Origin: JBCBUE01 sp039818285
Lineage (GTDB): Bacteria; Planctomycetota; Phycisphaerae; Phycisphaerales; Phycisphaeraceae
DNA: 64,000 nt
Reading direction: 5' to 3'
Assembly (NCBI GenBank): GCA_039818285.1
Contig: JBCBUE010000009.1
Coordinates: forward strand, 1-64,000
Below, piece after piece: positions 15,922-24,274 of this stretch. Position 1 is the first letter of the stretch, and each line of letters opens with the position of its first letter. The position numbers and the translations under genes are program-made. A model generated the notes under the pieces. The model searched no databases, was not told the DNA's origin, and saw nothing but the letters and a program-made list of their open reading frames with translations.

Positions 15922-16230
15922 ATGACGCAACGCTCGCTCCTGGCCCTGATCGTCCTCAACGCCGTGCTGCTCGCCGGCCTGGTCGCGATGCTCACCGCGC
16001 CCCGCACGGCCGAGGCGCAGTTCACCGGCGGCTCGCAGTACCTGATGATCTCCGGCCTGGCCGCCGGCCGGCAGAACAACGCCGCGATCTACATCATCGA
16101 CCTAACCAACGGCGCCATCGCCCCGATCTTCGTCAGCACCGCCAACGACACGCTCGAGGTCATGACCGGCCGGATCGTCACCAACGACGCACGCCGCGGC
16201 GGCGGCGGGGGCGGCGGCGGCGGGCGATAA
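15922..16230 (+). CDS. Small secreted protein with Gly-rich tail, paralogue of the next gene
   Basis: A 102-residue product. An N-terminal signal peptide or anchor (LLALIVLNAVLLAGLVAML, then TAEAQ) is followed by a compact domain, LMISGLAAGRQNNAAIYIID and then LTNGAIAPIFVS, ending in a run of about nine glycines and an Arg. The pattern x-A-I-Y-I-I-D-x-x-N-G and the later L-E-V-M-T-G match the following gene product (A-L-I-V-L-D-N-T-T-G and L-E-A-I-A-G), so the two are paralogues. The domain looks like two short beta-hairpins. The function is unknown. The region before ATG 15922 has GGGCACG but no strong Shine-Dalgarno. Confidence 0.65.
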   Translation: MTQRSLLALIVLNAVLLAGLVAMLTAPRTAEAQFTGGSQYLMISGLAAGRQNNAAIYIIDLTNGAIAPIFVSTANDTLEVMTGRIVTNDARRGGGGGGGGGR

Positions 16231-16284
16231 ACGCTCGACCCACCGGCCCCGAACGCCTCAGTCATTCGACGGGAACCCACCACC

Positions 16285-16605
16285 ATGCGTCACGCTCAAT
16301 CGATGGACCGCACGACCGCCGCCTGCTACGCCCTGATCGCCTCGGCCGCCGTGCTCGCCGGCCTGCTCGTCTTCGGCCTCGATCGCCGCTGGGCCAGCGA
16401 GGCCGACGCGTCGCTGGTCATCGCGCGGAACAACTTCACCCTGCTCACCACGCAGACGCGTAACTCCGAGGAAGCGCTGATCGTCCTCGACAACACCACC
16501 GGCTCGCTCTTGGTCTACCGCCTGAACGTCCCGCGCAAGCAGCTCGAGGCCATCGCCGGCTACGACCTGCAGCGCATCTTCAGGCAGTCCATCCCCCGCC
16601 AGTGA
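16285..16605 (+). CDS. Small membrane-anchored protein, paralogue of the preceding gene
   Basis: A 106-residue product with one N-terminal transmembrane helix (CYALIASAAVLAGLLVFGL) and an outside domain sharing its layout with the upstream gene: FTLLTTQTRNSEEALIVLDN, then TTGSLLVYRLNV and QLEAIAGYDLQRIF. The function is unknown. A GGGAA run lies before ATG 16285. It is followed 58 bases later by hslU, but hslU has its own possible box, so the link to proteolysis is uncertain. There is no hslV here, and neither small protein resembles HslV. Confidence 0.65.
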   Translation: MRHAQSMDRTTAACYALIASAAVLAGLLVFGLDRRWASEADASLVIARNNFTLLTTQTRNSEEALIVLDNTTGSLLVYRLNVPRKQLEAIAGYDLQRIFRQSIPRQ

Positions 16606-16663
16606 CGCCACGCCCACCGGCCCCGCGCCGGTTGCCCCCGCCCGACGCCTACGATCTTCGCTC

Positions 16664-18037
16664 ATGCGTGACCTGACGCCGCGACAGATCGTCGAACACC
16701 TCGACCGCTACGTGATCGGCCAGCACGACGCCAAACGCGCCGTCGCCGTCGCCATCCGAAACCGCTGGCGTCGCCAGAAGCTCGACCCCGAGCTGGCCCG
16801 CGAGGTCACGCCCAAGAACATCGTGATGATCGGCCCCACCGGCGTCGGCAAGACCGAGATCGCCCGCCGACTCGCGACCCTCACCGGCGCCCCCTTCACC
16901 AAGGTCGAGGCCAGCAAGTTCACCGAGGTCGGCTACCACGGCCGCGACGTCGAATCGATGGTGCGCGACCTGCTCGACCGCGCCATCGCCGTCGTCCGCG
17001 ACGAGCAGGCCGAGTCCGTCAAGGCCAAGGCGACGGTCGCCGCCAACGACCGCCTGGTCGCCCTGGTCCTCGGCGACGACAAGTCGACCGATCGCTCGTC
17101 GGGGGGTTATGTGGCGACCGAGGACTCGGCCGAGGCCCGCCAACGCCTCAACGCACGCATCCGCGAGCAGCTCGACGCCGGCAAGCTCGACACCAAGGAG
17201 GTCGAGCTCACCGTCACCAAGAAGCCCGCCACGTCGGTCATGTTCGCCAACATGGGCATGGACCAGATGGACCCGGACATGTCCAACATGTTCGAGAAGC
17301 TGATGCCCGAGCAGAGCTCGCGCCGGCGATGCACCGTCGCCGAGGCCCGTCGCATCCTGATCGAGCAGGAGACCGACAAGCTGCTCGACAGCGAAAAGGT
17401 CACCGCCGAGGCGATCGAGCGGACCGAGCAGAGCGGCATCGTCTTCCTCGACGAGGTCGACAAGATCGCCGCGCCCGACGGCGGAGGAAAAGGCGGCGGC
17501 TCGCCGGACGTCTCGCGCCAGGGGGTGCAGCGCGACCTGTTGCCGATCGTCGAGGGCACGGCCGTCAACACCCGGCACGGGATCGTGCACACCGACCACA
17601 TCCTGTTCATCGCCGCCGGCGCGTTCCACGTCGCCTCGGTCGCCGACCTGATGCCCGAGCTGCAGGGCCGATTCCCCATCCGCGTCGAGCTGCAGGCCCT
17701 CACGAAGGACGACTTCGTGCGGGTGCTGACCGAGCCGGGCAACGCGCTGACCAAGCAGCAGAAGGCGTTGCTGGGCGTCGAGGGCCTGGACATCGAGTTC
17801 ACCGACGACGGCGTCGCCGCCATGGCCGAGCTGGCCGCCGAGGCCAACGCCCGGCTGGAGAACATCGGCGCTCGACGCCTGATGACCATCGTCGAGCGCG
17901 TGTTCGAGGAGGTGAACTTCGACGCCCCCGACCGCCAGGCCGCCGGCGATACCCGGGTCGTCATCGACGGGCCGTTCGTCCGCGAACGCGTCGAAGCGCT
18001 TGTCGCCGACGAAGACCTCAGCAAGTTCGTGCTCTAG
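16664..18037 (+). CDS. hslU: ATP-dependent protease ATPase subunit HslU
   Basis: AAA+ unfoldase that feeds substrates to the HslV (ClpQ) peptidase. Seen: the N-terminal TPRQIVEHLDRYVIGQHDAK, Walker A GPTGVGKT (57-64), pore motif GYHGRDVESMVRDL, the intermediate I-domain (about 110-240), Walker B GIVFLDEVDKIAA, the sensor region and the C-terminal DEDLSKFVL that docks into HslV. The length of 457 residues is normal. hslV usually adjoins hslU, but no HslV-like gene is in the flanks here, so it must lie elsewhere or be absent. ATG 16664 follows a TACGAT box eight bases upstream. Confidence 0.96.
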   Translation: MRDLTPRQIVEHLDRYVIGQHDAKRAVAVAIRNRWRRQKLDPELAREVTPKNIVMIGPTGVGKTEIARRLATLTGAPFTKVEASKFTEVGYHGRDVESMVRDLLDRAIAVVRDEQAESVKAKATVAANDRLVALVLGDDKSTDRSSGGYVATEDSAEARQRLNARIREQLDAGKLDTKEVELTVTKKPATSVMFANMGMDQMDPDMSNMFEKLMPEQSSRRRCTVAEARRILIEQETDKLLDSEKVTAEAIERTEQSGIVFLDEVDKIAAPDGGGKGGGSPDVSRQGVQRDLLPIVEGTAVNTRHGIVHTDHILFIAAGAFHVASVADLMPELQGRFPIRVELQALTKDDFVRVLTEPGNALTKQQKALLGVEGLDIEFTDDGVAAMAELAAEANARLENIGARRLMTIVERVFEEVNFDAPDRQAAGDTRVVIDGPFVRERVEALVADEDLSKFVL

Positions 18038-18088
18038 CCAACGCCGGCCGGACACACACCCCTCAGACAGCGGCCCTAGGCAACGGCG

Positions 18089-19213
18089 TTACCCGCCTAG
18101 CGGTGTGTTCCGCCCCGCCTGCGTCGCCAGCCCGTAATCGGCGACGACCTCGATCGGCACCGAGCGCTCCGCCCGATGCCCGGTGGCCTCGTCGATCACG
18201 CGGGCCTTGAGGTAGAACCGCCCCACGGTCAGCCGAGCGGGTAGCTCGACCAACTGACAGGTGAAGAAGTCGCGACGCTCACGACGGGCCTCGTCGACAA
18301 TCGACGCCGGCGTCTGCCGCCAGACGATCAGCCCGCCCTCGTCGTACAGCTCGAGCTCCTGCGTGAGCCGCACGACGTGCTGGCCGTCGGCGCCGACCCG
18401 CGAGGTGAACCCGTCGAGCTCGAGGTAGACGATCATCTTGTTGACCCGGCCGGCGAGAAAGACGTCCTTGGCGAACGGCTCATAGACCCCGAAACCGCGC
18501 ACCGAGGTGCAGAGCTTGATCTCGCCGATGGCGATCGATCGGGCCGCCGGCGTCGGGGCCTCGCCCAACCCCGCGGCCAGCCGGGCCACCAGCGCGTCGG
18601 TGTCGAGCTCGTCGCCGCGCGCCAGCGCCGCCATCAGGTCGCGGACGACACCATGGAATCGACGCACGCGCTCGCGCTCGCCGGGGTCGAGCCCGTCGAA
18701 GATGGACTGCGGCAGCTGCCGGTCGGACTCGATCGCCAACACGGCCGCGGCCCGCAGCGCCCGGCCGAGCCGGCCGCCCTGGCCGGCGGTGATCTCGCGG
18801 ACGAGCTGATCGATCGCGTCCGCTCGATCGACCGCCGGCACGGCATCGGCGGCTCCGGTCGGGGCGGTCGCCGTCGGCTGGATCACCGAGTCCCAGACGG
18901 TCGCCTGCTCCGCCTCAGCGGACACCTCAGAGATGTCTTGCGCGACCGGCGGCGGCCCGCCATCCGCCCGGGCATCCCGCCGGATCGAGGCGTCTTCCCA
19001 GAGCACCTCCGGGGCCGGCTCGCCGTTGTGCAGCGCGTTGTAGCGGGCCGCCTCGGCGGCGATCGCCTGCGCCTGGCCGTCGCGATCGAGCGCCGCTTCC
19101 TCGGCGATCGCGACATCACCGCCCAACCCGCCGGTCCCCGCGGCACAACCGCCCAGCCCCAACCCGACCACGCCCAGGAACAACGCCGCCCCAGCGGCCC
19201 AACTGCGTCGCAT
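18089..19213 (-). CDS. Large predicted lipoprotein, unknown function
   Basis: A 374-residue product with a lipoprotein signal (LFLGVVGLGLGGC, Cys23), then an Ala/Glu-rich helical part (30-120), a helical middle (RVRRFHGVVRDLMAALARGD) and a C-terminal beta-rich domain (KLCTSVRGFGVYEPFAKDVF, VNKMIVYLELDGFTSRVGAD, LTQELELYDEGGLIVWRQ). The last domain looks like those of periplasmic proteins that bind partner or cell-wall structures; I do not assign a family. GGGAGG just upstream supports ATG 19213. It is convergent with hslU; a CTAGGC...GCCTAG pair at 18076-18100 spans its stop codon. Confidence 0.72.
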   Translation of the reverse strand: MRRSWAAGAALFLGVVGLGLGGCAAGTGGLGGDVAIAEEAALDRDGQAQAIAAEAARYNALHNGEPAPEVLWEDASIRRDARADGGPPPVAQDISEVSAEAEQATVWDSVIQPTATAPTGAADAVPAVDRADAIDQLVREITAGQGGRLGRALRAAAVLAIESDRQLPQSIFDGLDPGERERVRRFHGVVRDLMAALARGDELDTDALVARLAAGLGEAPTPAARSIAIGEIKLCTSVRGFGVYEPFAKDVFLAGRVNKMIVYLELDGFTSRVGADGQHVVRLTQELELYDEGGLIVWRQTPASIVDEARRERRDFFTCQLVELPARLTVGRFYLKARVIDEATGHRAERSVPIEVVADYGLATQAGRNTPLGG

Positions 19214-19376
19214 CCGTGCCTCCCTGCACTCGATCGACTCGATGTCTGGTCACGCGCAACGACGCCCGTCACGCCGAACGGGCTCCGCCCGATCACCCCC
19301 TGCATCGGCCATCGCACCCACGCACGTCCAATAACCCGCCACACCGCCCGACGCGCAACTCGTGCGCCAACACCGT

Positions 19377-20405
19377 TCACCCCGCCAGCCGAACGCAGAA
19401 CCGCTCGAGGTTCAGCCGCGCCTCGCCCAGCCCACGCTTGCCCGCCGCGTCGACCCGCAGGGCCTCGCTCAGTAGCGCCGACGCCCGCCCCGCCCCCAGC
19501 CGATCCAGCGCCGCGAAGAACGCCCGCTGTCGGCTCGTCGGCCAGATCCGCAAGGCCTTGCCGATCATCCCGTCCGGCCGGCCCTCGGCTCGCATCGACG
19601 ACGCCACCGCCAGCTTGCGCATCAGGTCGCTCACCGCGTACTGCAGCAGCACCTCCGGTTGACCGGCCCGGTCGATCAGTTCGGCAACTTTGTCCAGCGC
19701 CGCCGACGCGTCGCGCTTCGCCAGCGTGTCCAGCAGGGCCTCCTGCATCGCCCAGGCTTGCTCGTCGCTCGAGCGCGCGACCGTCGACTCGACCAGCGCC
19801 TCGGTGATCGTCGGCGAGTTGTCCGCCGCCTCGCTGGCCGCCATCGCCGCGAGCTTGCCGAGCTCGCCGTCCAGCCGCATCAGCGCGGTGCCGACGTAGC
19901 TCACGAGCATCTCAGCCGCCGCCGCTTCGATCGCCGCCCCGTGCTCGGCCTCGGCTCGCTTGCCCACCCACCGCACCGCCTCGGCCGGGCCCAACTCCTC
20001 GCACTTGATCACCGCCCCGTGCTTCTCGATCAACTTGTCGAGCTTGCCCTTGTGCCAGGTGTCGCTGCGAAGCAGCAGCGTCGCGTGATCGACCGGCTCC
20101 TCGGCGTACCGCTCGAGCGCCGCGCGGTTGGCCTTGACGAACTGGTCGGCCTGCTCGACGACGACCAGCTTGTACGTCGCCATCAGCGAGTACGACCGCA
20201 GCTCATCGAACACCTCGGCCAGCGAAGCCGATGCGCCGTCGAAGTCGTAGCGATCGACCTCGCCGTGCGCGGTTTCCAGCGTCTGCTTGAGCTGGTCGAG
20301 CCGGAGCTTGCGGAGCATCACCTCCGGGCCATACAGCACGGCGATCCGCGTGTCGGGCCCGAGCGTGGCGGCCTTGGCCTTGGAGCGCGACGCCTTCTTG
20401 GCCAT
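19377..20405 (-). CDS. holA: DNA polymerase III delta subunit (HolA)
   Basis: Delta opens the beta clamp within the clamp loader. The 342-residue product has the usual three parts: an N-terminal AAA+-like fold without Walker A (RIAVLYGPEVMLRKLRLDQL, YKLVVVEQADQFVKANRAAL), the middle DGELGKLAAMA signature helix, and a C-terminal collar domain (LLQYAVSDLMRKLAVASSMR). A basic Lys/Ala head precedes residue 15. It starts three bases after the argF stop, so it sits in the argB-argF-holA unit, an unusual pairing of arginine synthesis and replication. The sequence is moderately diverged, as is normal for delta. Confidence 0.85.
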   Translation of the reverse strand: MAKKASRSKAKAATLGPDTRIAVLYGPEVMLRKLRLDQLKQTLETAHGEVDRYDFDGASASLAEVFDELRSYSLMATYKLVVVEQADQFVKANRAALERYAEEPVDHATLLLRSDTWHKGKLDKLIEKHGAVIKCEELGPAEAVRWVGKRAEAEHGAAIEAAAAEMLVSYVGTALMRLDGELGKLAAMAASEAADNSPTITEALVESTVARSSDEQAWAMQEALLDTLAKRDASAALDKVAELIDRAGQPEVLLQYAVSDLMRKLAVASSMRAEGRPDGMIGKALRIWPTSRQRAFFAALDRLGAGRASALLSEALRVDAAGKRGLGEARLNLERFCVRLAG

Positions 20406-20407
20406 CG

Positions 20408-21349
20408 TCAGGCCCCGCCCATGAGCACCGCGAGCAGGCCCTTCTGGGCGTGCAGGCGGTTGTGAGCCTGCGGGAAGACACGCGACCGCGGGCCGTCGAT
20501 CACGGCGTCGGTGATCTCCACGCCGCGGTACGCCGGCAGGCAGTGCAGCACGATCGCGTGGTCAGGGGCGTTGCTCATCAGCGACTCGTTGAGCTGGTAG
20601 TCGGCGAACTTGGGCAGGCGCTGCGCCTTCTCCGCCTCCTGACCCATCGACACCCACGTGTCGGTGTACACCGCGTCCGCCCGACGCACCGCTTCGACCG
20701 GGTCGTGACACGACACCAGCTCCATCTCCGGCACCGCCCGCATCACCGCGTCGATCCGCGCCTGCGGCAGCTCGTACCCCGGCGGCGTCGCCATCTCGAA
20801 CGCCACCCCAAGCAGCCCGCACGCCACCGCCAGGCTGAACGCCACGTTGTTCCCATCCCCCACGTACGCCATCGTCCGGCCGCGCAGGTCTTCGAGGCCG
20901 TGCCCGAACTCGTCCATCAGCGTCATCACGTCCGCCAACGCCTGGCAAGGGTGCGCGTCGTCGCTGAGCATGTTGATCACCGGCACCGTCGCGCTGTCGG
21001 CCATCTCCACGAGCTTGGCGTGCTCGAACACCCGCGCCGCGATCCCGTCGACCATCCCGCACAAGACGCGCGTCACGTCGCCGACCGACTCGCGCTTCCC
21101 GATGCCGATCTCCTGGCCGAGCACGATCGCACGCCCGCCGAGCTCGTACATCCCCTGCTCGAAGCTCACGCGCGTCCGCAGGCTCGGCTTCTCGAAGATC
21201 ATCGCCAGCGTCCGCCCGGCGAGCACGTCCTCCGTGCGCTGCCCCTTGGCCCGCTTGTCGCGCAGCTCTTTCGCGACCGACAGCACCCGCCGCACCTCGT
21301 CGGCCGAGTAGTCCGTCAGCGATAAACAATGCTTGCTCGCCACGCTCAC
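20408..21349 (-). CDS. argF: Ornithine carbamoyltransferase
   Basis: Transfers carbamoyl from carbamoyl phosphate to ornithine, giving citrulline. The 313-residue product has the carbamoyl-phosphate motif FEKPSLRTRVSFEQGMYELG (more usual is S-T-R-T-R; here Leu replaces Thr), then HPCQALAD for substrate binding and HCLPAYRG near the C-terminus, diagnostic of the ornithine branch. The start is GTG 21349, whose GTGA overlaps the argB stop by four bases; a longer open frame upstream is shadow of argB. GTG 21343 is a second candidate. The Leu variant also occurs in related transcarbamylases, so acetylornithine as substrate cannot be fully excluded. Confidence 0.93.
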   Translation of the reverse strand: MSVASKHCLSLTDYSADEVRRVLSVAKELRDKRAKGQRTEDVLAGRTLAMIFEKPSLRTRVSFEQGMYELGGRAIVLGQEIGIGKRESVGDVTRVLCGMVDGIAARVFEHAKLVEMADSATVPVINMLSDDAHPCQALADVMTLMDEFGHGLEDLRGRTMAYVGDGNNVAFSLAVACGLLGVAFEMATPPGYELPQARIDAVMRAVPEMELVSCHDPVEAVRRADAVYTDTWVSMGQEAEKAQRLPKFADYQLNESLMSNAPDHAIVLHCLPAYRGVEITDAVIDGPRSRVFPQAHNRLHAQKGLLAVLMGGA

Positions 21350-22242
21350 AGCACGATCTCCGTGCCGATGCCCGTATCGGTGTACACCTCCAGCAGCAGC
21401 GCGTGCGGGATCCGCCCGTCGACGATCACCGCCTTGGGCACCCCACCCTCGACCGCGGCGAAGCACGCCTCGACCTTCGGCAGCATCCCCGCCGAGATCA
21501 CGCCCGACTCGACCAGCCCCTCGATCTCCGCCCGCGTCAGCGAGCTGGCCAGGTCGTCGACGTCGTGGCTGCGTCGCACGCCGTGCGTGTCGCTCACCAG
21601 CATCAGCTTCTCGGCCTTGACCGCCGCGGCCACCTCGCCGGCCACCGAGTCGGCGTTGATGTTCAGCTTGCCCCCGCCCGCGACGTCCCGCGAGATCGGC
21701 GCGATCACCGGGATGATCCGCTGGTCGGTCAGGGCCGCCAGCAGCTCGCCGTTGATCGCCTCCACCTCGCCGACCATGCCGACGTCGATCCGTCGGCCGC
21801 CTTGCTCTTCGAGCATCAGCCGCTTGCCGAACACCACGCACGACCGCAGCGAGTGCAGCCCCATCGCCCGCTGGCCTTGCGCGTCGATCGCCGCGACGAT
21901 CCCCGCGTTGATGTCCTGCACCAGCACGGTCTCGGCGATCTGCAGCGTCCGCTCATCCGTGTACCGCCGGCCCTGCACGAAGTGCGCCTCGATCCCCGCC
22001 TCGGCCATCGCCGCGGTGATCCCCTTGCCCCCGCCGTGCACGATCACCGGCCGCACGCCCACGCTCGCCATGAAGCACACGTCCCCCAGCACCGCCGCCA
22101 GCTGCTCCGGCTCGTCCATGATCGACCCCCCGACCTTCACGACGATCGTCTTGCCCTCGAACTCGCGGATCCACGACCCCGCCTCCACCAGCACCCGCGC
22201 CTTGGCGACGGCGTCGTGATCGATCTGCGTGGTCGTGGTCAT
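21346..22242 (-). CDS. argB: Acetylglutamate kinase
   Basis: Phosphorylates N-acetylglutamate in arginine biosynthesis. The 298-residue product of the amino-acid kinase fold has KVGGSIMD (phosphate-binding Lys and GG), VIVHGGGKGITAAM (second glycine loop), FVQGRRYTDERTLQIAE and INADSVAGEVAAAVKAEKLM (catalytic Asp and Lys positions). It lacks the N-terminal helix of arginine-inhibited enzymes, though the first ~27 residues are helical and could play that role. It is the first gene of argB-argF-holA, translationally coupled to argF through a GTGA overlap. A TAGAGT box and GGAG lie upstream of ATG 22242, so this mRNA has a normal leader. Confidence 0.95.
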   Translation of the reverse strand: MTTTTQIDHDAVAKARVLVEAGSWIREFEGKTIVVKVGGSIMDEPEQLAAVLGDVCFMASVGVRPVIVHGGGKGITAAMAEAGIEAHFVQGRRYTDERTLQIAETVLVQDINAGIVAAIDAQGQRAMGLHSLRSCVVFGKRLMLEEQGGRRIDVGMVGEVEAINGELLAALTDQRIIPVIAPISRDVAGGGKLNINADSVAGEVAAAVKAEKLMLVSDTHGVRRSHDVDDLASSLTRAEIEGLVESGVISAGMLPKVEACFAAVEGGVPKAVIVDGRIPHALLLEVYTDTGIGTEIVL

Positions 22243-22374
22243 GGCCAGGGCTCCGGGGAATCCAGCACTCTAACCGGTTGGCGGTGGGGCAGTGTGGCGG
22301 TTTTGTCAGCAGGATCACGGGCCAACCACGCGCCTTTCGCGGCCAAAACACCCAACCGCTACGCCACAAAACCG

Positions 22375-22380
22375 TATCCT
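22375..22380 (+). promoter_or_regulatory. Putative -10 box of the ZIP transporter gene, leaderless layout
   Basis: TATCCT lies exactly six bases (CCCGCA) before ATG 22387, the same box and spacing as at 6292-6297. No Shine-Dalgarno is present. The argB start lies 133 bases away, divergently. Confidence 0.48.
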
Positions 22381-22386
22381 CCCGCA

Positions 22387-23310
22387 ATGCCCCCCGCCGC
22401 CTGGCTCGCCCTTTACTCCATCCTCATCCTCGCCGTCTCCCTGCTCGGCGGCCTGCTGCCCGCCCTCATGGCCGTCACGCACAAGCGGCTGCAACTGCTC
22501 GGCTCGGTCATCGCCGGGTTCATCATCGGCACCGCCCTGCTGCACATGCTGCCCCACGCCGCGATGGACCTCTCGCCGCTCGCCCTCGGGGCCTGGACCC
22601 TCGCCGGGCTGCTCACCATGTACCTCGTCGAGCGGTTCTTCACCTTCCACCACCACGAGCTCGCCGAGTCCCCCGCCGACCCCGGCCACGAGCACACCCA
22701 CGCCTGCGACCACCCGCCCCACTCCCAAGAGCCCGACCACGCCCTCGCCCCCAAGGACGCCGAGCACCACGCCCCGATCGCCTGGCTCGGCGTCGCCATC
22801 GGCCTGACCCTCCACTCCCTGCTCGCCGGCCTCGCCCTCGCCGCCGCCATCGCCGCCGAGCCCGGCGCCGTGCCAGGCCTGGCCGTCTTCCTGATCATCG
22901 CCCTGCACAAGCCCCTCGACTCGCTCACGCTCATCGGCCTGATGCACCACGGCAAGGCCTCCCGCCGCGCCATGCACCTGGCCAACGCAGCCTTCGCCGG
23001 GGTCGTCCCCCTCGGCGCCATCGGCTTCTACGCCGTCGCCAGCCTCACCACCGGCGGCATCGAGGCCGACGCCGCCCCGGCCCTGGCCTTCGCCGCCGGC
23101 GTCTTCCTCTGCATCGCCCTCTCCGACCTGCTTCCCGAGCTGCACTTCCACGCCCACGACCGCGTCAAGCTCGCCGCCGCCCTGCTGCTGGGCGTCGCCC
23201 TCGCCACCGCCGTCGCCCTGGCCGAGCACGCGACCCACGCCGGGCACGATCACGGTGGCCACGACCAAGGGGATCACAGCGGGCACAACCACGACGGCCA
23301 CGCCCACTAG
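22387..23310 (+). CDS. ZIP family divalent metal (zinc) transporter
   Basis: ZIP carriers move zinc or other divalent metals into the cytoplasm. About seven to eight transmembrane helices are visible in 307 residues. The metal-site helices carry His in LGVAIGLTLHSLLAGLALAA and the HKPLDSLTLIGLM motif (other ZIPs have HE..D), with DLLPELHFHAHD later. Two His-rich tracts, the loop HEHTHACDHPPHSQEPDH and the tail GHDHGGHDQGDHSGHNH, are likely cytoplasmic or periplasmic metal-binding regions. HKP in place of HEx in helix 5 is a variation worth noting. It is unrelated in function to the divergent argB. Confidence 0.88.
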   Translation: MPPAAWLALYSILILAVSLLGGLLPALMAVTHKRLQLLGSVIAGFIIGTALLHMLPHAAMDLSPLALGAWTLAGLLTMYLVERFFTFHHHELAESPADPGHEHTHACDHPPHSQEPDHALAPKDAEHHAPIAWLGVAIGLTLHSLLAGLALAAAIAAEPGAVPGLAVFLIIALHKPLDSLTLIGLMHHGKASRRAMHLANAAFAGVVPLGAIGFYAVASLTTGGIEADAAPALAFAAGVFLCIALSDLLPELHFHAHDRVKLAAALLLGVALATAVALAEHATHAGHDHGGHDQGDHSGHNHDGHAH

Positions 23311-23339
23311 TTCTTCAACTCACTTCCGGAGCGATAACG

Positions 23340-24197
23340 GTGAACACCCTCAGCCCGATGGAATCAGCTTGGCGGTCCCTTGAGGCCGCGCTGACGGAGC
23401 ACGCCAAGCCCTTAGTCAAAGGACTCAAACCCGGCGCAACCGAAGATGATCTCGCAAGACTGCAAAAGAAGCTTAGACGCCCGCTCCCCGCCGAGCTCGC
23501 CGACTTGTATCGCGTTCATAGCGGCGCTAAGCGCATCTTCCCGGAAGGTGGCCCCAGAAACAGCAGCCCGGCTTATTCGCTCATCCAACCCAAATTCGTC
23601 GCGGGCCAGCACAAACCGTGCACGCTTGAAGAACAGGGAATCACCGGCGAATCGATCAACAACGATCCTGGCGTCCAAGCCGAGTACTGGCTGCCCGAAT
23701 GGATTCCCTTTGCAGAAACCTGGGGCATCGATCGCCTATGCCTCGACCTCGCCCCCGCCCCAGGCGGCAAGATAGGCCAAGTCATCGAACTCCGGAAGCA
23801 TGACTTGAAGCGTCAATTGATCGCGGATTCTTTGGTCGATTGGCTTGAGATGATCGCGGAGCGCCTCGCCAGTCGACGATACAGCTACACCTCGGATATT
23901 GGTCTTGTCGATATGGGTGAAGGCTTCGAGCGGTGGAGCACGCCCCAGGCCTTCCGCGATGATCCGGCCTATCTGCTCGTCAAGACCACGAAGTCCGGCA
24001 ACGAGTACTGGATGAAGGAGGTCGCCTCGGCCAACCGCTGGCAGTGCGACGAGCCGTTGAACACCGAGCTGCTCCAGGACAAAGACCGATGGTTTGCATT
24101 CGTCTGCGTCAATGGCGAGAAGTTCAAGGACGCCAGCGGTTCGGCGCTGGGTGACGTAGCCGATCGATTCGACGCCTTACAGGTCGAATCCGAATAG
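23340..24197 (+). CDS. SMI1/KNR4 (SUKH) domain protein
   Basis: The first ~190 residues match the SUKH fold: LQKKLRRPLPAELADLYRVH, then the SGAKRIFPEG turn, WLPEWIPFAETWGIDRLCLD and the KRQLIADSLVDWLEMIAERL helix. Bacterial SUKH proteins often act as immunity proteins against secreted toxins; many others are regulatory or unassigned. No toxin gene adjoins. The C-terminal ~90 residues (YSYTSDIGLVDMGEGFERWS onward) are less clear. GTG 23340 is chosen because GGAG lies nine bases before it; the longer frame upstream is the ZIP gene's shadow. The gene is lower in GC than its neighbours, so it may be horizontally acquired. Confidence 0.8.
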   Translation: MNTLSPMESAWRSLEAALTEHAKPLVKGLKPGATEDDLARLQKKLRRPLPAELADLYRVHSGAKRIFPEGGPRNSSPAYSLIQPKFVAGQHKPCTLEEQGITGESINNDPGVQAEYWLPEWIPFAETWGIDRLCLDLAPAPGGKIGQVIELRKHDLKRQLIADSLVDWLEMIAERLASRRYSYTSDIGLVDMGEGFERWSTPQAFRDDPAYLLVKTTKSGNEYWMKEVASANRWQCDEPLNTELLQDKDRWFAFVCVNGEKFKDASGSALGDVADRFDALQVESE

Positions 24198-24235
24198 GCC
24201 GATCGGTCGCGGCAAGCCGCTCGGCTCGATTTCTC

Positions 24236-24264
24236 TTTTCAGCATTCTTCTTGATCCCTACACT
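24236..24264 (+). promoter_or_regulatory. Putative sigma-70-type promoter of rimO
   Basis: TTTTCA (24236-24241) and TACACT (24259-24264) are separated by 17 bases; each matches four of six consensus positions. The expected transcription start (about 24271) is only a few bases before ATG 24275, so the leader would be very short. Confidence 0.4.
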
Positions 24265-24274
24265 GCGGGGCTCG

